Program-made: the position numbers and the translations under genes
Notes under the pieces: model-generated
Told to the model about the DNA's origin: nothing
The model's input: only the letters and a program-made list of their open reading frames with translations
Databases searched by the model: none
From: Gelidibacter gilvus
Lineage (GTDB): Bacteria; Bacteroidota; Bacteroidia; Flavobacteriales; Flavobacteriaceae
Direction of reading: 5' to 3'
Assembly (NCBI RefSeq): GCF_004115975.1
Contig: NZ_SDDZ01000005.1
Coordinates: 62,001-126,000 of the forward strand
Length of the DNA stretch: 64,000 bases
Shown: piece after piece, positions 1 through 8,270 of the stretch
How the letters are laid out: the number at the start of each line of letters is the position of its first letter
Numbering within the stretch: position 1 is the first letter of the stretch

Positions 1-410
1 TTGAAGGCATTCCGGCAATTGGGTTTTCCTTGTGCAACTACAATTGGAGCGCCAATTTTGAGGCTTCTAAGAGTTTTGTCAAGACTATTACTGAAAATGT
101 TTTGGAACACGGCCTTCCTGAAGGTGTCGTACTCAACGTGAATATCCCTGATTTACCAAAAGAAGAAATTAAGGGCATTAAGGTATGCCGTCAAGCTAAA
201 GCAAATTGGGAAGAAGAGTTTACAAAACGCCAAAACCCAAGTGGGCGCGACTACTATTGGTTGGCCGGAAAATTTATTAACTTAGATGAAGGTGAAGACA
301 CCGACGAATGGGCTTTGGAAAACGGCTATGTTTCTTTAGTACCTGTTCAGTTTGACTTGACCGCACACCACTGCATTCAAAATTTAAACACTTGGAATTT
401 AAATGATTAA
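1..410 (+). CDS. surE: 5'/3'-nucleotidase SurE, C-terminal part (5' end outside window)
   Basis: The reading frame is open from base 3 (EGIPAIGFS...) and ends at the TAA at 408-410, so the window holds only the C-terminal ~135 residues. The segment GIPAIGFS, the following helix, the VVLNVNIPDLP strand and the downstream DEWALENGYVSLVPVQFDLT block match the C-terminal half of SurE, a metal-dependent phosphatase of nucleoside monophosphates (established for the family). The metal-binding N-terminal motifs (DD, N, S) are outside the window and cannot be checked. A TTG at base 30 is internal and not a likely start. The stop codon overlaps the ATG of the next gene by 8 bases, so the two are probably translated together; lpxB follows in the same direction. 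Confidence 0.9.
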   Translation, partial: EGIPAIGFSLCNYNWSANFEASKSFVKTITENVLEHGLPEGVVLNVNIPDLPKEEIKGIKVCRQAKANWEEEFTKRQNPSGRDYYWLAGKFINLDEGEDTDEWALENGYVSLVPVQFDLTAHHCIQNLNTWNLND

Positions 411-687
411 AAAGGAAGTATTTATCGGCTTTATAGTAGGACTGATTGCCAATGCCATTGGTTTTATCATAGCAATTCTAATTTTTGGAAACGGCGAAGA
501 TATCGCTACTGCGTATAGACAGTCCTTAGCCCAGGGATTTTTTAGCAAATTGGTAAGTATGGGAGCGTTACTAAATCTTGTAGTATTCTTCATGTTCATC
601 AAACAAAGACGTGACTATCGCGCCAGAGGTGTCATTATGGCTACAATAGTTGTAACAATTACGACCTTTTTATTAAATTACAACTAA
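403..687 (+). CDS. Small conserved membrane protein, unknown function
   Basis: 94 residues with three hydrophobic stretches at about 6-28, 50-66 and 77-92, separated by a short loop containing GNGEDIATAYRQ and a basic turn (KQRRDYRARG). No catalytic motif is visible. The ATG at 403 lies inside the end of surE (8-base overlap), which indicates translational coupling. The position between surE and lpxB suggests a role at the inner membrane in the same envelope or nucleotide context, but that is inference from location only. I do not recognise a named family. Confidence 0.75.
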   Translation: MIKKEVFIGFIVGLIANAIGFIIAILIFGNGEDIATAYRQSLAQGFFSKLVSMGALLNLVVFFMFIKQRRDYRARGVIMATIVVTITTFLLNYN

Positions 688-742
688 TTAATACCACAGG
701 TTTTCTACTTGTTTTGATTCTATAAATTACGATTCATAAAAA

Positions 743-1870
743 ATGAAATACTATATCATTGCTGGCGAGGCCTCCGGAGATTTACATGGCGCGAACCTCA
801 TGAAAGCCCTACAAAAACAAGACGTCAATGCGCAGTTTAGGTTTTGGGGCGGTGATTTAATGGAAAAAGTTAGCCCTACGCTAGTAAAACATTATCGTGA
901 TTTGGCCTTTATGGGCTTTTTGGAAGTGGTCATGAATTTAAAAACCATCACCCAAAATCTTAGCTTTTGCAAAACAGATATTGAAAGTTACACTCCAGAT
1001 GTCATCATCTTTATTGATTACCCAGGATTTAACTTACGCATTGCCAAATGGGCGAAGCAAAAAGGATATATGACCCATTATTATATTTCACCTCAAATCT
1101 GGGCCTGGAAAGAAAACAGGATTCACGCTATAAAACGTGATGTCGATAAAATGTATGTCATTTTGCCTTTTGAAAAAGAGTTTTATGAAGATAAGCACAA
1201 CTATCCTGTAGAGTTTGTTGGCCATCCATTAATTGACGCCATTGCGGACCGTCACCAAGTTAGTGAGTACGACTTTAGAGCCAAGCGCGGCCTTTCTGAC
1301 AAACCCATCATCGCTTTATTGCCGGGAAGTAGGAAACAGGAAATTCGAAAAATGCTTACCATCATGCTCAGCGTTGTCAAAGATTTTGAAGACTATCAAT
1401 TTGTCATTGCGGGCGCTCCAAGCCAAGACTATGATTTTTATCAAACATTCATTAAAAAAGAAAACATTTCCTTCGTCAATAATAAAACTTACGATCTTTT
1501 GAGTTTGGCCACCGCTGCTTTAGTGACATCAGGCACAGCAACCTTAGAAACCGCTCTGTTTAAAGTGCCGGAAGTAGTTTGTTACAAAGGAAGTTGGTTC
1601 TCTTATCAAATTGCAAAACGCGTTATTAATTTGAAGTACATTTCTCTGGTGAATTTGATCATGGATAAACCAGTCGTGACCGAATTGATTCAAGATGATT
1701 TTAACACCAAACGCCTCAAAAAGGAATTACAGGCAATTTTACAACCCGAAAAAAGAGAACAGCTTTTTATGGAGTATTTTCACTTGGAAAAGAAACTGGG
1801 TGGAAAAGGTGCGAGTGAAAAAACAGCAAAACTGATTTATGAAGACGTTAAAAAGAATAAAACACAATAA
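743..1870 (+). CDS. lpxB: Lipid-A-disaccharide synthase
   Basis: 375 residues, the normal LpxB length. The enzyme joins UDP-2,3-diacylglucosamine and lipid X to give the lipid A disaccharide at the inner membrane (known for the family, a GT-B glycosyltransferase). Visible family signatures: N-terminal GEASGD at residues 8-13, DYPGFN near 92-97, SPQIWAW at 116-122, FVGHPL at 158-163, LLPGSRKQEI at about 192-201 and VTSGTATLE near 261-269, which together form the sugar-nucleotide site. The ATG at 743 gives a start directly at the first beta strand (MKYYIIAGEASGD). It follows the small membrane gene by 55 bases on the same strand. LpxB indicates an LPS-bearing Gram-negative cell. Confidence 0.97.
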   Translation: MKYYIIAGEASGDLHGANLMKALQKQDVNAQFRFWGGDLMEKVSPTLVKHYRDLAFMGFLEVVMNLKTITQNLSFCKTDIESYTPDVIIFIDYPGFNLRIAKWAKQKGYMTHYYISPQIWAWKENRIHAIKRDVDKMYVILPFEKEFYEDKHNYPVEFVGHPLIDAIADRHQVSEYDFRAKRGLSDKPIIALLPGSRKQEIRKMLTIMLSVVKDFEDYQFVIAGAPSQDYDFYQTFIKKENISFVNNKTYDLLSLATAALVTSGTATLETALFKVPEVVCYKGSWFSYQIAKRVINLKYISLVNLIMDKPVVTELIQDDFNTKRLKKELQAILQPEKREQLFMEYFHLEKKLGGKGASEKTAKLIYEDVKKNKTQ

Positions 1871-1983
1871 CTTTTTCTACAAATTTTATACTTTCGGAAT
1901 TCCATCAGCGTTTCATAGACACGTTGCTATATCCAAAATATGGCAATAATTTTATTTATATTTAAAAAATCGTATTTTACCTT

Positions 1984-2595
1984 ATGAAAAAGATTGCCCT
2001 AGCCCTTCTTTTAGTGATCACTTTTAGCAGTTGTAATTCTTCTAAAACTATGGTGACGACCAAATCCAGCACAATCAAATCTGAATCCCATCCAATAAAA
2101 CAGGTCTCAAACCTTATTCTCCCTACTCAGGTCAACAGTATTGAACAATTGCCAGTGGATTTAACTCCCATTAGTTTGACAATGAAAAGTGAAATTCCAA
2201 AACCTAGCGAAAACAGAGCTCATAGAATAATAGATTATGCTTTTGCATTTGATGGGGTTCGATACAAACGTGGTGGCACAACAAAAGACGGCATGGATTG
2301 CTCCGGACTGGTAGTCACGACTTTTGACAAGGAAAATATTTCTTTGCCAAGGTCTTCAAGAGACATGGCACTCACTGGTAATTCCATTGATCTAAAACAG
2401 GTCAGCACAGGCGATCTGTTATTTTTTGCCACACGTAAGAACAGTAAGACCATTAGTCATGTAGGAATTGTAACGACCGCTAGAGACGGTTTTGTAGAAT
2501 TTATTCACGCAAGCACTAGCAATGGTGTGATCGTTTCTAACATGGCAGAAAAATATTGGTATTTTGCCTTCGTACAAGCAAGACGGGTCATCTAA
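1984..2595 (+). CDS. NlpC/P60 family lipoprotein, copy 1
   Basis: 203 residues. Residues 1-16 form a lipoprotein signal ending FSSC, with Cys17 as the likely lipidation site; a Ser/Thr/Lys-rich linker follows to about residue 80. The C-terminal domain carries the NlpC/P60 cysteine peptidase signature: Cys106 in MDCSGLV, His159 in SHVGIV and His175 in FIHAST. Such enzymes cleave peptide bonds in peptidoglycan stem peptides (family knowledge). The next gene (2677-3189) is a close paralogue with the same signal peptide and catalytic motifs, so this is a tandem duplication. This copy has about 33 extra linker residues. Envelope localisation is inferred from the lipobox. Confidence 0.9.
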   Translation: MKKIALALLLVITFSSCNSSKTMVTTKSSTIKSESHPIKQVSNLILPTQVNSIEQLPVDLTPISLTMKSEIPKPSENRAHRIIDYAFAFDGVRYKRGGTTKDGMDCSGLVVTTFDKENISLPRSSRDMALTGNSIDLKQVSTGDLLFFATRKNSKTISHVGIVTTARDGFVEFIHASTSNGVIVSNMAEKYWYFAFVQARRVI

Positions 2596-2676
2596 CTCTA
2601 AAACCAATTAAATAGCTAGCTTCTTGCTCAAAGTTATAATAAATTAATATTTTTATAAAAAATCACCTTTCAACAG

Positions 2677-3189
2677 ATGAAAAAGATTGTCCTACTCCTT
2701 CTTTTATTGATCACTTTTAGCAGCTGTAAATCCTCTAAACGGGTTGTCACCACCAAATCAAAGACCGCAAAAATAGATTCTAGATCCAAAAAATCGGTGG
2801 ATAATCCTAAAGCGGACAACGTTGTGGATTACGCATTTAAATTTGACGGCGTTAGATATAAGTATGGCGGCACTACCAAAAAAGGAATGGACTGTTCCGG
2901 TTTGGTCGTCACTTCCTTTAATAGCGAAGACATTCCATTGCCAAGATCTACTTCAGAGATGGCGCTTTCTGGAGACTGGATTGATTTAAAAGAAGTCACT
3001 AAAGGAGATCTCCTCTTTTTTGCCACATCAAAGAATAGCCGACGCGTCAACCATGTTGGTATTGTAACGGAAGCATTTAATGGAAACGTTGCATTTATAC
3101 ATGCAAGCACCAGCAGTGGCGTCATAGTTTCCAATCTCGCAGAAAAATATTGGTACTTTGCCTTCGTACAGGCAAGACGTGTTTTATAG
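2677..3189 (+). CDS. NlpC/P60 family lipoprotein, copy 2
   Basis: 170 residues, a paralogue of the preceding gene. The signal sequence ends ITFSSC (Cys17). Catalytic Cys73 in MDCSGLV, His126 in NHVGIV and His142 in FIHAST are all present, so it should be active as a peptidoglycan endopeptidase. The two copies are nearly identical in the first 28 residues and across the last 30 (AEKYWYFAFVQARRV), but differ in the linker. They are separated by 81 bases. The comEC-like gene begins 25 bases after the stop on the same strand, so co-transcription is likely. Confidence 0.9.
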   Translation: MKKIVLLLLLLITFSSCKSSKRVVTTKSKTAKIDSRSKKSVDNPKADNVVDYAFKFDGVRYKYGGTTKKGMDCSGLVVTSFNSEDIPLPRSTSEMALSGDWIDLKEVTKGDLLFFATSKNSRRVNHVGIVTEAFNGNVAFIHASTSSGVIVSNLAEKYWYFAFVQARRVL

Positions 3190-3214
3190 TCCTTATTTTT
3201 AGTAACTTAGATTC

Positions 3215-5257
3215 ATGAAGTTACTGAATTTTGCACTCATCAAAATTACCATATGCCTCATAGTAGGCATTCTTTTTGCGCATTATTTTAACTTCTCATA
3301 TACCTATACTTTAGCACTCACTTTAATTCTCATCTTAGGTCTCTCCGTACTGCTTATAGTTGAGAGAGCACGCTTAGTGAAGTCCGTCGCATTTGGTGTT
3401 CTTACGATTTTCACCTTTTTGGGAATCGGTATTTTAAGCTACCAACTTCACGACCAAAAGTCATTTAAACAGCACTATACCCAACATATTGATCCCGCCA
3501 AAGACACTATAGAAACCATCAGCTTTCAGATCAGGGAAGTGCTCAAACCAGGTGTGTTTCACGACAAATACAGTGTTGATATTCTAACTATCAATGATCG
3601 GCAGCTTGTTGGGAAAACACTCTTGAACGTTCAAAGAGACAGTCTTCTCCAAGCTTATAAAGTGGATGCTGTTTTTGTAACCACATCACCTTTAACACAC
3701 CTGAATCCTCCGATTAATCCCAACCAATTCGATTATAAAAAATATCTCGAAAAACAATATATCTATCACCAGATATTTACAGACCATCATGAACTTTTAC
3801 CTGTTTATTCTGAAACACATACGATTTTTGGTTACGCAGCACAATTGCGAACCCATATCAATTCAAAATTAAAGTTTTATAATTTTAGACCTGACGAACT
3901 AGCTCTTATAAATGCCCTATTACTAGGTCAACGGCAGGATATCAGCCCAGAAATATTCAATAGCTATTCCAAGGCAGGCGCTATTCATATTTTAGCTGTT
4001 TCCGGATTGCATGTGGGCATTGTCCTATTGCTACTCAACTCATTGTTCAGACCCTTGGAGTATCTCAAGCACGGAAAAACGCTAAAAACGCTGTTGATTT
4101 TACTCATTTTGTGGGGGTTTGCCATCGTCGCAGGACTTTCGGCATCGGTTACGCGAGCCGTCATGATGTTCAGCATAGTCGCCATTGGAATGAATTTAAA
4201 ACGGCCGACAAACATTTACAATACGCTTGCAATTTCCATGTTTTTCCTCTTGTTGTTCAAACCGCTGTTTTTATTTGATGTGGGGTTTCAAATGAGTTAT
4301 TTGGCTGTTATCGCCATTGTAAGTTTTCAACCTTTCCTGGAAAAATTGTGGCAGCCCTCATTTAAACCGGCTAAAACATTATGGCAAATATTTACGGTGA
4401 CATTGGCGGCACAATTTGGCGTCGTCCCCATCAGTTTATTTTATTTCCATCAATTTCCGGGGTTGTTCTTTCTATCCAATCTGGTCATTATTCCCGTTTT
4501 AGGAATTATTCTGGGGATGGGGATTATCGTTATTTTATTGGCCGCGATAAATTTACTTCCTGTTTGGATCGCTGATATCTATGGTGGAATCATCAGTACA
4601 ATGAACAGTTTTGTACGATGGGTTTCACTTCAAGAGCGGTTTATCTTTACAGATCTTTCCTTCAGCTTGCTTCAGGTTCTCGCAGCCTATCTTCTGATAA
4701 TGACTTTAGTTATGGTATCCAAAAAACAAAACTTTAAACGCTTGGCGCTCGCGATGTTGGCAGTATTGATGTTTCAATCGGTATTAATTTTTGAAGAGAA
4801 AAAGAATCAAACTGAAGAATTTGTTGTCTTTCATAAAAGCAGATACAGTCTTATTGGGATTAAAAAAAATGCAACTTTAGCGGTTTCACATAATTTTGAC
4901 AGCCTCACTTCTAGTAGGGACAATATCATCAAAAACTATAAAATTGGCAATGCGATAAAAGAAATTGCAAATGAGACTCTAGAGCATGTTTACCTTTTCG
5001 GCAATAAAAGAATCTTAGTGGTGGATAGTTTGGGCATTTACAGGATTCCAGAGTTCAATCCGGACTATGTGGTTTTGAGGAATTCACCAAAAATAAATCT
5101 GAACCGCTTATTGGATTCGATAAAACCTCAATTAATCATTGCAGATGGCAGCAATTATAAAAGTTATCTTAAGCGCTGGGAACTTAGTTGTTTGCAACAA
5201 AACACACCATTTCATTTAACGGGAAGAGAAGGCGCTTTTGTGTTGAAAAATGAATAG
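3215..5257 (+). CDS. ComEC/Rec2-family DNA-uptake channel protein without lactamase domain
   Basis: 680 residues. The N-terminal region has several membrane segments (about 8-70), then a soluble N-terminal domain (residues ~85-200) and the Competence domain with the typical block LLLGQRQDISPEI...AGAIHILAVSGLHVGIV at about 230-268, followed by many hydrophobic helices to about residue 510. ComEC carries single-stranded DNA across the inner membrane during natural transformation (known for the family). The C-terminal ~170 residues lack the HxHxDH metallo-beta-lactamase motif of longer ComEC proteins. Short forms of this kind are usual in Bacteroidota as far as I know, so this is not a truncation. 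The ATG at 3215 follows the NlpC gene closely. Confidence 0.9.
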   Translation: MKLLNFALIKITICLIVGILFAHYFNFSYTYTLALTLILILGLSVLLIVERARLVKSVAFGVLTIFTFLGIGILSYQLHDQKSFKQHYTQHIDPAKDTIETISFQIREVLKPGVFHDKYSVDILTINDRQLVGKTLLNVQRDSLLQAYKVDAVFVTTSPLTHLNPPINPNQFDYKKYLEKQYIYHQIFTDHHELLPVYSETHTIFGYAAQLRTHINSKLKFYNFRPDELALINALLLGQRQDISPEIFNSYSKAGAIHILAVSGLHVGIVLLLLNSLFRPLEYLKHGKTLKTLLILLILWGFAIVAGLSASVTRAVMMFSIVAIGMNLKRPTNIYNTLAISMFFLLLFKPLFLFDVGFQMSYLAVIAIVSFQPFLEKLWQPSFKPAKTLWQIFTVTLAAQFGVVPISLFYFHQFPGLFFLSNLVIIPVLGIILGMGIIVILLAAINLLPVWIADIYGGIISTMNSFVRWVSLQERFIFTDLSFSLLQVLAAYLLIMTLVMVSKKQNFKRLALAMLAVLMFQSVLIFEEKKNQTEEFVVFHKSRYSLIGIKKNATLAVSHNFDSLTSSRDNIIKNYKIGNAIKEIANETLEHVYLFGNKRILVVDSLGIYRIPEFNPDYVVLRNSPKINLNRLLDSIKPQLIIADGSNYKSYLKRWELSCLQQNTPFHLTGREGAFVLKNE

Positions 5258-5407
5258 TTCGGGTGTTTTTTTCTCGCAGATTTCGCAGATTTACGTAGAG
5301 CTATCTGTATTTTTTTACAATAAAATCCTAAACAAGGACAAGAGAACAATTAAGAATGAATTGAGGATTGGGAATTTCAACCTGCTCCATCGTTTTTAAC
5401 CCAACTG

Positions 5408-5743
5408 TTAAATGATAACATCCAGAAGTTTAAATAGTCCAAATCCCGAAGCCAACCCGATAACCAGCCAGTAAACTCTCTGTTTTTTGTCGATCAACAA
5501 GGTTTGCTTTTCTAGTGATTTTCCGTTTTCTTTTAGTTCTAGTAAAATTTCACCTTTATCAAATTGCTTGTATTCTGATTCCAAGGTTAAATCAACCGAA
5601 TTCAGGGTAATATTATGGTTAGTTCCAAAAAACGAAAATTTATTAGAAATATTTTTCCCATTCAGTAAAACACTTTCAATCCCGAAAACTGAATTTAAAA
5701 ATTCTATTTTATTAGTGTCTACATTAAATTCAGCATATTTCAT
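5408..5743 (-). CDS. Small C-terminally membrane-anchored protein, unknown function
   Basis: 111 residues from the ATG at 5743 (MKYAEFNVDTNKIEF...). An upstream in-frame start would overlap the thioredoxin gene by 41 bases and adds an unlikely N-terminus, so I prefer 5743. The protein has a beta-rich soluble part with FFGTNHNITL and a final hydrophobic stretch (residues ~92-109, YWLVIGLASGFGLFKLL) that could be a single membrane anchor. It lies 31 bases after the stop of the thioredoxin-like gene on the same strand. No family is recognised. Confidence 0.6.
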   Translation of the reverse strand: MKYAEFNVDTNKIEFLNSVFGIESVLLNGKNISNKFSFFGTNHNITLNSVDLTLESEYKQFDKGEILLELKENGKSLEKQTLLIDKKQRVYWLVIGLASGFGLFKLLDVII

Positions 5744-5774
5744 TGTGAGCTCTTTATTGGAGTGAAACAGCCAT

Positions 5775-6323
5775 CTAGCCCTTAAACTCGGGTTTAAAAG
5801 CGGTGAAAAACACATTGAAATCTTCTTGGGTTTTTATTTCTTTATGCTTGTCGGTACGAAACATTTTAAGATACAATTCCAGTTGCTGCGGATTTTGATA
5901 CCCTCTCAAAGGCGTTATAACATCACCTTTTTCATCAAAAAACATGATCGTTGGATAGGCGTTTACCTGAAGTGCGAGCGTTAAATCATGGACACTATTT
6001 CTACGGCTAGCCATTTCTGGTTTATAGTTTTTATTGGCGTAAGTATTGCCTTTATACTTGATGACATCATTGCCTTCACCATCAAATTTCACGGCGTAAT
6101 AATTATCATTGACGTATTTGGCAACATCGCTATTTTGGAAGGTATTCTTATCCAACATCTTACATGGACCACACCAATTGGTATAAACGTCCATCATGAT
6201 TTTTTTAGGTGTCTTTTTTTGAAGCTCTAATGCTTCTTCAAAAGTGACCCAATTTATTTGTTGCGCAATACTATTAAAGGACATTAATAACGTCACAACC
6301 ATTACAAATGCTAACTTCTTCAT
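5775..6323 (-). CDS. Secreted thioredoxin-fold protein (CGPC active site)
   Basis: About 182 residues from the ATG at 6323 (MKKLAFVMVV...), an alternative ATG lies 9 bases upstream at 6332. Residues 1-20 form a signal peptide ending near SIAQQ. The mature part carries NWCGPCKML with the redox CxxC, and AYPTIMFFDEKGD with the cis-proline, so it is a thioredoxin-fold oxidoreductase acting outside the inner membrane. A terminator-like hairpin (6363-6386) lies between it and the upstream peptide-transport genes, so it is probably its own transcription unit with the small gene that follows. Confidence 0.88.
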   Translation of the reverse strand: MKKLAFVMVVTLLMSFNSIAQQINWVTFEEALELQKKTPKKIMMDVYTNWCGPCKMLDKNTFQNSDVAKYVNDNYYAVKFDGEGNDVIKYKGNTYANKNYKPEMASRRNSVHDLTLALQVNAYPTIMFFDEKGDVITPLRGYQNPQQLELYLKMFRTDKHKEIKTQEDFNVFFTAFKPEFKG

Positions 6324-6355
6324 TTCAATCATTTTTTTGCAAATCTAAGTGGAAA

Positions 6356-6386
6356 CTACAAAAAATGCTCCAAACTTGGAGCATTT
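6356..6386 (-). terminator. Rho-independent terminator after the POT transporter genes
   Basis: AAATGCTCC / GGAGCATTT form a perfect 9-bp stem around a short loop at 6363-6386. On the minus strand the stem is followed by a T run (complement of the A run at 6358-6365). It lies 26 bases after the stop of the last POT gene. Confidence 0.8.
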
Positions 6387-6411
6387 GACGTTTATTTAAC
6401 AAATTTTTCGA

Positions 6412-8217
6412 TTATCGGACACCGTGCATCAGCTTCTTCAGCACCGGATTTAGCACCATAGAAATAAAACCAACAGCAATAGGAACTACAGCGAAAATCA
6501 AAAAGAAGGTACCTAAAGAATACTCTGCTGAGATCTTATCAATCATCCCTCCCATAGTGTTTGCTAGTTTTTGTCCCACAGCAATTGCCAAGTACCAAAC
6601 CCCGAACATAAAACCAATCATACGTGCAGGTACTAATTTACTCAAATAGGATAATCCCAATGGCGATAAACAAAGTTCACCCATGGTATGGAATAGGTAA
6701 GCTAAAATCAGGAATATCATGCTCACGGAGGCTGTTTGAGCACCGGAAGGAATATCTGAAGCACCATAAGCTAAAACTGCAAATCCTACGCCCAACAATA
6801 CCAATCCAATAGCATATTTCATAGCTGCACTCGGATTGTATTTACTTTCCCACCATTTAGAGAAAATAGGGGCCAATGTAATTATAAAGAAGGAGTTCAG
6901 AATCCCGAACCAAGTGGCATCCACTTTCAATTCTTCAGAGAAGGATTTGTCATAAATACGATACACTACCAGGATCCATAAGCCAAGGAAAGCAATAGCC
7001 AACATAATATTTGACGCCCCAATTGTCTTGAAGGTCTTTTTGAAAATCAAGAAAATGACATAGGTAATGATGATTAGCGGAATGGTGGTCAATAATCCGT
7101 CAACAATTTTGAATATTGTCGCAGTATTCCCCACTAAGTCGCGATTGGTATAATCACTTGCAAACAATGTCATCGACCCGAGGGATTGTTCAAAGAATGC
7201 AAAAAAGAAGACGGTGAAAAGTGCAAAAATTGAAACGGCAACCAATCGATCGCGAACAATAGGGATATAACGTGAGATTCGCATGATTAGCAAAATCAAG
7301 AAGAGCACTAATGCAGAGATAACAATAACGTTTGATCCGCTAATTACTCCCCATTCAAAAGGTAAAGAAACGGTAAAAGGAGCTAAACTTTTACCACCAA
7401 TTTTTTCTAAAGGATCATTAAACAAATAAAGGAGTCCACCAATAGAAGAAAGTGCAATAAGAACTTTATCAAAGGTTGTAAATGGGTTCAACTTTGAAGC
7501 GACTTCCACTTCCTCGTTAATTACTTCCGGATCCGTAATATCTTCACCATCATGAAATACCACATCGATCTTCTTTGATGGTGCTGCACCAATTTTTCCA
7601 AAGATTTTGTGTGCCAATAAAAATTGAAGCATACCCAATAACATAAAGATTCCAGCAAGACCAAATCCGTATGCCCATCCGTAATTTTCAGCTAAATATC
7701 CACAAAGCATCATCCCAAAGAAAGCTCCAGCATTGACACCCATATAGAAAATGGTATAAGCGCCATCTTTTTTAGACTCTCTTGTTTTGTACATCTCTGA
7801 AATAATAGAGGTAATGTTTGGCTTAAAAAACCCAGTTCCGAGAACCAATAAGGCCAAACCTAAATAAAATGACCAGGTTGTTTCCAATGCCATAGCTGCG
7901 TGACCAAGCGTCATAATGATACAGCCTATAACCACAGCAATACGATAGCCTGTCCACTTATCAGCAATCCAACCTCCAATAATAGGAGTTAAGTATAAAA
8001 GTGATGCATAGGTACCAATAAGTGCGAGAGCATGCTCACGTGGCCAATCCCAACCGGGATTATCGCTCACTAAAGGTGCCGTTAAAAATAAAATCAAAAG
8101 GATACGCATTCCGTAGAAAGAGAAGCGTTCCCACATCTCCGTGAAAAAGAGAATAAACAGGCCTATTGGATGTCCGAGAACGGTGTCTTTAAAAAGATTT
8201 TCAATATCAGTATTCAT
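6412..8217 (-). CDS. POT-family proton-coupled oligopeptide transporter (14-helix form)
   Basis: 601 residues. It opens with the POT signature FFTEMWERFSFYGMR (ExxER proton-coupling motif) after a short N-terminus, then has the helix-4/5 blocks GTGFFKPNITSIISEMY and FYMGVNAGAFFGMM. A charged loop (EDITDPEVINEEVEV) and two additional hydrophobic stretches sit between helices 6 and 7, as in bacterial POTs with the inserted HA/HB pair. It ends KKLMHGVR. Family members import di- and tripeptides with protons. It is the third and last POT gene in a run led by a DPP-IV peptidase. It most resembles the POT at 9845-11425 in its C-terminal half (YGASDIPSGAQTASVSMIF versus YGAKDIPQGAQTASVSMIW). Confidence 0.95.
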   Translation of the reverse strand: MNTDIENLFKDTVLGHPIGLFILFFTEMWERFSFYGMRILLILFLTAPLVSDNPGWDWPREHALALIGTYASLLYLTPIIGGWIADKWTGYRIAVVIGCIIMTLGHAAMALETTWSFYLGLALLVLGTGFFKPNITSIISEMYKTRESKKDGAYTIFYMGVNAGAFFGMMLCGYLAENYGWAYGFGLAGIFMLLGMLQFLLAHKIFGKIGAAPSKKIDVVFHDGEDITDPEVINEEVEVASKLNPFTTFDKVLIALSSIGGLLYLFNDPLEKIGGKSLAPFTVSLPFEWGVISGSNVIVISALVLFLILLIMRISRYIPIVRDRLVAVSIFALFTVFFFAFFEQSLGSMTLFASDYTNRDLVGNTATIFKIVDGLLTTIPLIIITYVIFLIFKKTFKTIGASNIMLAIAFLGLWILVVYRIYDKSFSEELKVDATWFGILNSFFIITLAPIFSKWWESKYNPSAAMKYAIGLVLLGVGFAVLAYGASDIPSGAQTASVSMIFLILAYLFHTMGELCLSPLGLSYLSKLVPARMIGFMFGVWYLAIAVGQKLANTMGGMIDKISAEYSLGTFFLIFAVVPIAVGFISMVLNPVLKKLMHGVR

Positions 8218-8270
8218 AGGAATTATTTAAAATTATGCGTTTTTAACTATAGATTTAAAAGTGAAATGGA

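Noticed and set aside
3215-5257. ComEC as a truncated pseudogene because the lactamase domain is missing
   Set aside because: The frame is intact with a normal end, and short ComEC forms are usual in Bacteroidota to my knowledge.
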